Below are positions 1-6,083 of a DNA stretch of 7,717 nucleotides, in pieces. Within the stretch, counting starts at the first letter, position 1. The number at the start of each line of letters is the position of its first letter. The notes below the pieces were generated by a model. The model made no database searches. It had not been told where the DNA came from and saw only the letters and a program-made list of their open reading frames with translations. The DNA is taken from NCBI GenBank assembly GCA_022561525.1, contig JADFRB010000078.1, positions 1 through 7,717 of the forward strand, in the 5' to 3' direction. Position numbers and translations under genes: made by a program. This DNA comes from Nitrospinota bacterium (GTDB lineage: Bacteria > Nitrospirota > Nitrospiria > Nitrospirales > UBA8639).

Positions 1-1
1 A

Positions 2-481
2 AAAGCGAGATCCCAGCAGGGTAAAGCCGAAGAGTTGATTGCCCGAGCCAAAGTCTTGAATGAACGGGCCAGATCTATTGAGCAACAGTTACGGGCTCTT
101 GGTGGCGTGAAGATTGCCGTGGAAGTAGAGTCCGGTCCAACGTCAGGTGCTGCGGCGGGTGATTTGGTGGCTTTGGGCCTAGAGCAGTGGGATCTTCAGG
201 AATGTTACAACTGTCACAAACTCTTTGGTAAAGGCGGGAAAAAACGCGGGCCGAAGATGGATAATATTGGAAATCTCATGACCCCTGAACAATTGAGAGA
301 AAAAATTCTGTATCCCAAGAGTTGGAAGGCCGAGGGGTTTGATAAGCAGTACAAGAAAGGCAAAATGCCGGACAAATATAAAGATCTGATGTTCGATGAG
401 GAGGTTGATGCTCTTGTGGCTTTTCTCGCGACCCTCAAAGATACCTCGGTAGACACGCCGAAGCCCATCAAGATGAAATAA
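2..481 (+). CDS. monoheme cytochrome c, 5'-truncated by window edge
   Basis: C-terminal part of a class I-like cytochrome c, probably the periplasmic electron carrier of the Rieske/cytochrome b complex encoded just downstream. The frame is open to the left edge, so the true start lies outside; a TTG at 35 is in frame but has no properly spaced ribosome site. Visible sequence starts with about 30 residues of charged, Ala/Leu-rich helix, possibly coiled coil. A low-complexity Gly/Ala linker follows, then the heme site CYNCH (nt 203-217). A KMPDKY segment about 50 residues later offers the likely axial Met. The region around the heme is very rich in lysine (GKGGKKRGPK), which could dock an acidic partner. 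The next gene begins 24 nt after the TAA stop. The monoheme cytochrome c call is firm; the exact partner is inferred from context. A signal peptide or membrane anchor would lie upstream of the window. Confidence 0.85.
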   Translation, partial: KARSQQGKAEELIARAKVLNERARSIEQQLRALGGVKIAVEVESGPTSGAAAGDLVALGLEQWDLQECYNCHKLFGKGGKKRGPKMDNIGNLMTPEQLREKILYPKSWKAEGFDKQYKKGKMPDKYKDLMFDEEVDALVAFLATLKDTSVDTPKPIKMK

Positions 482-505
482 TTATCCATAAGGTCTTGTG
501 ATCGT

Positions 506-1450
506 ATGCAACCAAAATTAGCAGCCAAAGCACGGTGTTCGGACGGAGAAGTTGGGAAGATTTCCAAGGTCATTCTTGACCCGCTTTCTCGCGAAATCAG
601 TCATGTCGTTGTGAGTGAGTACAGCGGTCAGCGAATGGAGCGGCAAGTTCCTATTAGCCAGATTCAAGAAGTTCCTAATGAAGAGGAGGTTGTCCTCCGG
701 TGCTCCGTGGCGGAGTTTGGGCAATTTCCTGTGCTGGACCGTGATGGCTACGTCACGATTCACGATCTTGAAATAGCCCATCTGGAAGATAATCTCCATG
801 TGGAGCCAGGCGAAATCCTTGTTCCGTACCCTCGGCTTGAACAGGGCGTTCCGCGTCGAAGTTTCTTTGCGAATATGACGCATGCGATCGGAGCACTCAT
901 CGCATTGCCTTTTGTCTATCCAGTATTAAAGTTTGTGATGAAGCCAATGTACCGTCCTTTTGATAATGAGTGGTTTTCCGTTGGCAATGTGAACAAGATT
1001 AAAAAAGAGAACATTGGGTACCAATTTAAGTTTCGCCGCGGGTTTAAAGAAGTCTTTATGCCCGAGCAGCAGATTGAGAAAAATATTTGGGTAGTCAAAG
1101 CCACCCCCGAAGTGCGAAAAGCCGTATATGAAGGAAAAGATAAAAAGTTCCATGACGAAAAAGGTGATATCGTCTGGGTCAATAAAGCCAACGCTCCCTA
1201 TATTGGCTTTTCGGGAAAGTGCCCGCATTTAGGATGCGGGTATAAATGGCGAAGAACGAAGAATTACCCGGATGGGGTGTTTTTGTGTCCCTGTCATTTG
1301 AGTATTTATGATGAAGCGGGGAAAGTGGTGGATGGCCCAGCCCCCAGGGCATTGGATGTTCTGCCGATGAAAGTGAATGCGGCTGGGGAAGTCAAGATCA
1401 TCGATATTGAATATAAAGCCGGTGTCGAAAAACAAATACGACTTCTTTAA
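506..1450 (+). CDS. Rieske iron-sulfur protein with N-terminal PRC-barrel domain
   Basis: Fe-S subunit of a quinol:cytochrome c-type complex III; it would carry electrons from quinol at the Qo site to cytochrome c. It has 314 residues, against about 180-200 for typical Rieske subunits. Residues 1-80 look like a PRC-barrel (SDGEVGKISKVILDP, then HVVVSEYSG and a VPISQI strand). A twin-arginine motif RRSFF (117-121) precedes a membrane segment at about 123-147. The C-terminal domain has CPHLGC (239-244) and CPCHLS (261-266). Ligands should be C239, H241, C261 and H264, with a C244-C263 disulfide. The usual CPCHGS Gly is Leu265, while Ser266 and Tyr268, linked to high redox potential in this family, are kept. 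GPAPRAL (277-283) is the conserved Pro loop. AAGG at 490-493 lies upstream of the ATG. The PRC domain should be cytoplasmic and the cluster periplasmic. Confidence 0.93.
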   Translation: MQPKLAAKARCSDGEVGKISKVILDPLSREISHVVVSEYSGQRMERQVPISQIQEVPNEEEVVLRCSVAEFGQFPVLDRDGYVTIHDLEIAHLEDNLHVEPGEILVPYPRLEQGVPRRSFFANMTHAIGALIALPFVYPVLKFVMKPMYRPFDNEWFSVGNVNKIKKENIGYQFKFRRGFKEVFMPEQQIEKNIWVVKATPEVRKAVYEGKDKKFHDEKGDIVWVNKANAPYIGFSGKCPHLGCGYKWRRTKNYPDGVFLCPCHLSIYDEAGKVVDGPAPRALDVLPMKVNAAGEVKIIDIEYKAGVEKQIRLL

Positions 1451-1467
1451 ATTTACTCAAGGTATTC

Positions 1468-2580
1468 ATGAGTGGCCACCAAGATCCAGTGAATGAACCC
1501 AACGTTTTTGAAAAAGTTGTCGACTTTGTCGACGAACGAGTTGGGCTGAAAACCCTTCAGGCTAAAATGTTGAATGAGCCTGTTCCCGGTGGGTCCCGAT
1601 GGGCCTATGCCTTTGGGTCGGTCCTTCTCTTCATTTTTATCTTGCAAGTGGTCACGGGCATCTTGTTGATGTTTTACTATGTCCCCAGTACGGACCATGC
1701 CTATGCCAGCACGCAATACATCATTCATGAAGTGGATTACGGCTGGTTTCTCCTGAGTTATCACTTCTGGGGATCATCAGCCATGGTGGTGATGGTGTTT
1801 GCCCATATGTCCCAGGTCTTTCTCTGGGGAGCCTATAAGAAACCTCGTGAATTGGTATGGTTGGTGGGTCTTGCCCTCTTTGGGATTGTGATGGCGTTTG
1901 GGTTTACGGGGTACCTTCTTCCTTGGGATCAACGGGCCTTTTGGGCCACTGTTGTGGGCGTCGAGATCATGGATAAAACTCCCCTCATTGGGGATTTCAT
2001 GGCTCGTTTTTTGAAGGGTGGCCCCACACCCGGTCAAATGACCATCAGCCGGTTTTTTGTGATTCATGTGATGGTTCTTCCGGCAGCCTTGATGGGGTTG
2101 GCAGGTCTCCACATCTTTTTGTTCCGCAAGGCAGGGCCTGCAGGGCCATTTCGTGGAACCCCTGAGGAACTCAAAGCCAAGACGGATTATTTTTTCCCCA
2201 GGCAGATTTGGAAAGATATCGTGGCGATGGCCTCGGTCTTTCTGATTATTTGCAGTTTGGCGTTTATTGAACCCGTCGTGCTATTAGAAGAGGCCACCCC
2301 TGACCCTGGTGATTATCATCCTGAACCGGAGTGGTACTTTTTATTCCTGTTTCAGCTCTTACGTTTAAAAATCTTTGGTGGGGAATTTGGACAATTTTTG
2401 GGATCTATCGCCCTTCCAGGCGCATTTATGGCGTTATTGGCGGTGCTGCCATTTATTGATACAAGCCCAGAACGTAATATTTTTAAACGGCCTGCGTCTT
2501 TGATTGGGTGGATTCTTGTCATGCTCATGATTCTCGTCTTTACCGTCTCGGCTATTATCAATAGGGATTTCCTTGATTAA
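1468..2580 (+). CDS. cytochrome b, b6/subunit IV fused type
   Basis: Membrane diheme subunit of complex III, containing the quinol oxidation and reduction sites. At 370 residues it matches the sum of cytochrome b6 and subunit IV, with about seven membrane segments (roughly 46-71, 92-120, 127-150, 196-219, 250-273, 311-331, 345-366). Heme b ligands should be H99/H113 in helix B and H200/H215 in helix D. The helix D pair has 14 residues between them, the b6-type spacing rather than the 13 of mitochondrial cytochrome b. Qo motifs are GYLLPWDQ (148-155) and PEWY (287-290). Cys35 of b6, which binds heme c(n) in photosynthetic b6f, corresponds by eye to Ala48 (VPGGSRWAYAFG), so that extra heme is not expected. 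The gene starts 17 nt after the Rieske gene, with AAGG at 1459-1462. The C-terminal half continues in frame, so this is a true single-chain protein. Confidence 0.95.
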   Translation: MSGHQDPVNEPNVFEKVVDFVDERVGLKTLQAKMLNEPVPGGSRWAYAFGSVLLFIFILQVVTGILLMFYYVPSTDHAYASTQYIIHEVDYGWFLLSYHFWGSSAMVVMVFAHMSQVFLWGAYKKPRELVWLVGLALFGIVMAFGFTGYLLPWDQRAFWATVVGVEIMDKTPLIGDFMARFLKGGPTPGQMTISRFFVIHVMVLPAALMGLAGLHIFLFRKAGPAGPFRGTPEELKAKTDYFFPRQIWKDIVAMASVFLIICSLAFIEPVVLLEEATPDPGDYHPEPEWYFLFLFQLLRLKIFGGEFGQFLGSIALPGAFMALLAVLPFIDTSPERNIFKRPASLIGWILVMLMILVFTVSAIINRDFLD

Positions 2581-2586
2581 ACCCTT

Positions 2587-3447
2587 ATGTCGAACGTCAA
2601 ACTAGGGCTTCTCGTTTTTTGGCCGACCTTCTGGACGGGCTTTCCCATAAAAATGGTGATTGCCTTTCTGTTATTGACCGCTCACATCCATCCTTGGGAA
2701 GGGACTGGGCTTGCAGCATTATTACTTCTTTCCATTCCTATCGACATCTGGGCTCTTGGTTTATGTGCTCGAACCGTCCTTCTTGAAAGACTGAGTGTCG
2801 CTCCTTCAAAAGGCATGGGGCTTCGTTTATGGGCGCAATGGGCGGTTTTTTCCGTGGTCTATCTTCCAATGTTGGATTTTGTTGTGGGCGGAACGAAAGC
2901 CCTGGCCACATCAGCAACCGAAGCGACGATCCATTTTGTGGAAGAAAGTTTTATGGTGATTCCCGTTGCGGAAAAGATTACCTTAGAGTTACTCATGTGG
3001 ACCACGCCGACAACCATTGTCTTAATTGCATTGCTGGCTGGCTGGATGTTTGGGTTAGGAACTTTGACTCAACGCGTTGTTCGTGCTTCCACACCCGTTA
3101 GCGGGTCCTTCCAGGACATGGTGTATAAATGGGATGCTCTCCGAATACCAAAAGATCAACCTCTGTTTTTGACTGCCTTTACGGGAGTAGGTGTGGTGTT
3201 GGTTGTCCTGTTTTGGGGATTACTCCCAGTCAGTACTCCTCATCCCCATGAAGACTACGAATTCATTGATGTTAAAAAAGTTGAACGGAAAATTGTTCCT
3301 AAGGATGTCATTAAAAGCGCGGAGAAAGTCCTGGCTCGTGCGGAAGCCACAATAAAAGAGTTAGAAAAAAAGAATCCTGGAGGCGACAAAACTAAGGATG
3401 AGAAAACCCCGGTGGCCAAGGAAGAGCCGAAACCTTCACCCAAATAA
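2587..3447 (+). CDS. unrecognised multi-pass membrane protein of the complex III cluster
   Basis: I do not recognise a family. The 286-residue protein has four or five predicted membrane segments: a hydrophobic N-terminal stretch up to about 33, then about 40-60, 80-101, 135-158 and 194-213. A hydrophilic tail follows (214-286), with a likely helix at 238-263 and a disordered Lys/Glu/Pro-rich end (KTKDEKTPVAKEEPKPSPK). No heme c motif, Fe-S motif or obvious paired heme-b histidines are seen; a histidine-containing stretch (STPHPHEDYEF, 216-226) follows the last segment. It starts only 6 nt after the cytochrome b stop without a well-placed ribosome site (AGGGA at 2563-2567 is too far), so translation is probably coupled to cytochrome b. 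Position suggests an accessory subunit or assembly factor of the Rieske/cytochrome b complex, or a link to the downstream oxidase. That role is inferred from context alone. Confidence 0.8.
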   Translation: MSNVKLGLLVFWPTFWTGFPIKMVIAFLLLTAHIHPWEGTGLAALLLLSIPIDIWALGLCARTVLLERLSVAPSKGMGLRLWAQWAVFSVVYLPMLDFVVGGTKALATSATEATIHFVEESFMVIPVAEKITLELLMWTTPTTIVLIALLAGWMFGLGTLTQRVVRASTPVSGSFQDMVYKWDALRIPKDQPLFLTAFTGVGVVLVVLFWGLLPVSTPHPHEDYEFIDVKKVERKIVPKDVIKSAEKVLARAEATIKELEKKNPGGDKTKDEKTPVAKEEPKPSPK

Positions 3448-3507
3448 GATCAACGCCATAACCATCGAGAACAAGATCTTTACCAGCTTTATAGGTAATA
3501 CACCGAT

Positions 3508-3512
3508 GAGGG
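3508..3512 (+). promoter_or_regulatory. ribosome binding site of the bd-like oxidase gene
   Basis: GAGGG lies 7 nt before the ATG at 3520 and fixes that start. The 72-nt spacer it sits in (3448-3519) is the longest in the window. I see no convincing -35/-10 pair or terminator hairpin in it, so readthrough from the upstream genes is plausible. Confidence 0.65.
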
Positions 3513-3519
3513 ACCACAT

Positions 3520-5421
3520 ATGAAAAACCACGACACATTAAAACTTCAGTCCTGGTTGCCAAAGGTGAAAGCATCATCCCTCTCTGGATGGAGTGTCTTC
3601 TTGGCATTTCTTCTCCTGCCAGCATTCGTCTGGGCTCAAGATGCTGCGACGCTCGCGATGCAGGTGGAATATCGTGATGTTCCAGGAATTGGAAGTCGCA
3701 ATCTTATATGGATCGTGGCCCAACAACATTTGCTGTTGGCCGGGTTTGTCCTTGGGGTACCAATCTTTGCCTGGATTTGTGAAATCGTGGGATGGAAGAC
3801 CAATGAACCTCGATACGACAAACTCGCCAAAGAATTTACGAAACTATTGACGTCAGCTTATGCCACGACAGCGTTGTTTGGTGGAATTCTGCTTTTCCTA
3901 TTGATTGGACTGTACCCCAAACTCATGGCGTATCTCTCCGACATCTTTTTCCCTTCTTTTATTGCCTACTCTATCTTATTCCTTCTCGAAACCGCCACCT
4001 TGTATTTGTATTGGTATGGGTGGGATGTCATGCAGGGGAAAAAAAAGGTCTTTCATCTCTTTTTGGGATTCCTGCTGAATTTATTTGCGCTGGGCATCAT
4101 GATGATTCCCAATAGCTGGGCGACCTTCCAAGCCAGCCCTGTCGTGGTGACGGATGGTACGGCAATCGAACGGGCTTGGGCGGCTATGCAAAATCCGACC
4201 TGGTGGCCGGTCAATATCCACCGGTTTATTGCCAATATCGTGTTGGGTGGTTTCATTTGCGGGGCTTATGCAGGGGTGAGGTATCTCCAAGCTGTCACAA
4301 AAGAAGAACGAGAACGCTACGACTGGATGGGATATGTCGGAAACTTCATCGGAGTGTTTGGCATGCTTCCCCTTCCCTTCGCGGGTTATTGGTTGATGCG
4401 GGAGGTCTATCAATATAATCAGCAAATGGGCATTACCTTGATGGGAGGATTTTTAGCCTGGCTCTTTATTCTCCAAGCCATGTTGATTGGCGTACTCTTC
4501 CTAGGCGCGAACTATTATTTCTGGATGGGCATTACGTATCGGGTTCCGGGAGTTGCGGAGAGTTACAAAAAACCCATTTTGGCGATGCTCATTGTCTTGA
4601 TGGTATCCCTGGCAGTATGGATGACTCCCCATTCCCTTGTGGCGAGCCTTCAGGAAGCTCGGCAAATGGGTGGAACCCACCATCCATTGCTTGGGGTCTT
4701 TGGCGTCATGTCAGCCAAGATGACCGTGGCAAATCTCATGATTCTGGTGACCTTCATAAGTTTCCTCATGTATTGGCGTGCTGGTAAACAAGAAACCGCT
4801 GCATGGGCCAAAATAGCGAAGGCGGTCATGGGGGCCTTGCTCGTCATCGCGGGGCTTGCGGTGATTGTCTTGGGCGTATGGGGATATTTTGTTCCGGCCA
4901 TCATTCGGATCAATTACTTCTCGGTGGCCCAGGTGCTCATCGTCTTGTTTATCATGGTCACGTTTACGCCCTTGACGGCCCTATTGATGAAAAGTGCGAA
5001 AACCACGACTGAAATGATTTGGGGTCAAATGCCTGTTAGGGCTGGATATACACTCGTATCCAATGCCGTCATGGTCATTTTATTGATGTCGCTCATGGGT
5101 TACGCCCGATCGTCTTCACGAGTGCATTGGCACATCTATGGCGTGATGCGGGATACATCGGAGTATGCCTATTCCCCGGCACTCGGGTATGCTGCGGCCT
5201 TTATGTCGCTGAATACCTTTGTGTTCTGTATGATAGTGGCGTTTATTTTCTGGGTGGCCACCATGGGGGATAAGGCCACACAAGGCACGGAACACGGACA
5301 ACCTGAAGACAGTCCGGTGAAGATCCCTGGAGGAGTGGCCCCGGCCATAGCAGGCGGATCCCCACGCGAAGGACAGACATTCGTGAATCCAGTTCCTATG
5401 AATAAGAATGAGGACACATGA
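3520..5421 (+). CDS. cytochrome bd-like oxidase subunit I (divergent CydA-like), oversized
   Basis: Integral membrane heme protein related to CydA, the O2-reducing subunit of cytochrome bd. It has 633 residues against about 440-530, with 13-14 hydrophobic segments. Residues 22-39 look like a signal peptide or extra anchor (FVWA|QD). By-eye matches to E. coli CydA: H70 to H19, E157 to E107 with GWD following (167-169), H179 to H126, H234 to H186, and M479 to M393. The GRQPWxxYGxxR region matches SRVHWHIYGVMRD (533-545), with R534 and W537 kept. Differences: E99 corresponds to A149, E445 to about S531, and the hydrophilic quinol-binding Q-loop is replaced by membrane segments at about 307-460. 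Extra histidines H371, H387, H388, H536 and H538 stand out. The C-terminus (582-633) is hydrophilic and Pro/Gly-rich. No CydB is seen; cytochromes c follow. Known Nitrospira bd-like oxidases fit. Electron donor and true activity are inferred. Confidence 0.85.
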   Translation: MKNHDTLKLQSWLPKVKASSLSGWSVFLAFLLLPAFVWAQDAATLAMQVEYRDVPGIGSRNLIWIVAQQHLLLAGFVLGVPIFAWICEIVGWKTNEPRYDKLAKEFTKLLTSAYATTALFGGILLFLLIGLYPKLMAYLSDIFFPSFIAYSILFLLETATLYLYWYGWDVMQGKKKVFHLFLGFLLNLFALGIMMIPNSWATFQASPVVVTDGTAIERAWAAMQNPTWWPVNIHRFIANIVLGGFICGAYAGVRYLQAVTKEERERYDWMGYVGNFIGVFGMLPLPFAGYWLMREVYQYNQQMGITLMGGFLAWLFILQAMLIGVLFLGANYYFWMGITYRVPGVAESYKKPILAMLIVLMVSLAVWMTPHSLVASLQEARQMGGTHHPLLGVFGVMSAKMTVANLMILVTFISFLMYWRAGKQETAAWAKIAKAVMGALLVIAGLAVIVLGVWGYFVPAIIRINYFSVAQVLIVLFIMVTFTPLTALLMKSAKTTTEMIWGQMPVRAGYTLVSNAVMVILLMSLMGYARSSSRVHWHIYGVMRDTSEYAYSPALGYAAAFMSLNTFVFCMIVAFIFWVATMGDKATQGTEHGQPEDSPVKIPGGVAPAIAGGSPREGQTFVNPVPMNKNEDT

Positions 5422-6023
5422 GCGAAGTTGCCGTACTTCAATTGATGGGGCTGTGTGTGGTTGGAACAGGGATTCTCATTCTCCTTTTCCTCAAAGCCGT
5501 GTTTGTCCGGGTCCTTGGATTTGTGATTATTATGTTAGGGATCTTTACCCTGATCGCCCTCGGGGTTCCCCAAATGGCTTCTCTTCCGCCGGCGGTGGAA
5601 ACGTTTGATATTGCGAGTGTCAAGACACCGGATGATTTGGCCTCAATTGGACAGAAAATATTTTTCAGCAAAGGGCAATGTGCCTTGTGTCATTCGATCG
5701 GTCCGAGTGAGTCGGCTCGATGCCCGGAACTGGCGGGGATTGGCGCCAAACTGGCCCCTGAATTTATTTATGAAAGTCTCACCCAGCCGCAGGCCTATGT
5801 GTATTTAGACTTCAGGCACGATGGACTTCCCGAGGAATATCCTGCTCGAATGCCCCATATCAATAAAAACCCCATTGCCCTTTCCGAGCAAGAAATTTAC
5901 TCGGTCATCGCCTTCTTGCAAAAAATGAGTGGGGAACCTATTAGCATCAAGGTAGAAGATGTCCTGAACATAGATGTGGGAGAAATGAAAGTCGCTTCAT
6001 TGGTGGGGCATGGTGGGAATTAA
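5418..6023 (+). CDS. membrane-anchored monoheme cytochrome c (two membrane segments)
   Basis: Periplasmic heme c domain tethered by two N-terminal membrane segments (about 5-26 and 30-50), with both protein ends likely periplasmic. Heme site is CALCH (88-92; nt 5679-5693), and M145 in ARMPHI is the likely axial ligand. The length of 201 residues suits one class I domain plus anchor. An additional Cys102 close to the heme (ARCPEL) is unusual in a place where an Ala or Pro is common. The start codon overlaps the stop of the oxidase gene by 4 nt (ATGA), with GAGG at 5410-5413, so the two are translationally coupled and the proteins probably form a complex. It is a good candidate for the immediate electron donor to the bd-like subunit; that role is inferred from the coupling rather than from any motif. 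Confidence 0.9.
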   Translation: MSEVAVLQLMGLCVVGTGILILLFLKAVFVRVLGFVIIMLGIFTLIALGVPQMASLPPAVETFDIASVKTPDDLASIGQKIFFSKGQCALCHSIGPSESARCPELAGIGAKLAPEFIYESLTQPQAYVYLDFRHDGLPEEYPARMPHINKNPIALSEQEIYSVIAFLQKMSGEPISIKVEDVLNIDVGEMKVASLVGHGGN

Positions 6024-6070
6024 TCGAAAAAGAAGTGCTCATACGATAGCCGGTTATTCACAGTGTAAAT

Positions 6071-6075
6071 AGGAG
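6071..6075 (+). promoter_or_regulatory. ribosome binding site of the three-segment cytochrome c gene
   Basis: AGGAG is 8 nt before the ATG at 6084 and supports that start. The 60-nt spacer around it contains a weak 12-nt imperfect palindrome (6046-6057) but no clear promoter or terminator. Confidence 0.7.
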
Positions 6076-6083
6076 AGTGACAC

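Noticed and set aside
35..37. TTG as start of the first cytochrome c
   Set aside because: The frame is open and helix-like back to position 2, and no spaced ribosome site precedes the TTG, so a truncated gene is likelier.
1519..1532. GTCGAC repeated twice around TTT
   Set aside because: It lies inside the cytochrome b coding sequence and is explained by the VDFVDE codons; no sign of a regulatory role.
1777..2112. Long open frame antisense to cytochrome b, and similar antisense frames elsewhere
   Set aside because: These mirror strongly supported genes, have His/Pro-rich composition typical of reverse frames of membrane proteins and show no domain or ribosome site.
3448..3519. Possible promoter in the 72-nt spacer before the oxidase gene
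   Set aside because: TTTACC and TATAGG-like hexamers are present but too close together for a sigma70 promoter.
4039..4046. Run of eight A in the bd-like gene, considered as a slippage site
   Set aside because: It encodes a plausible GKKK loop, the frame continues with conserved CydA-like residues, and no functional alternative frame follows.
6046..6057. Imperfect 12-nt palindrome between the two cytochrome c genes
   Set aside because: Short, with a mismatch and no loop or T-tract; not enough to call an operator or terminator.
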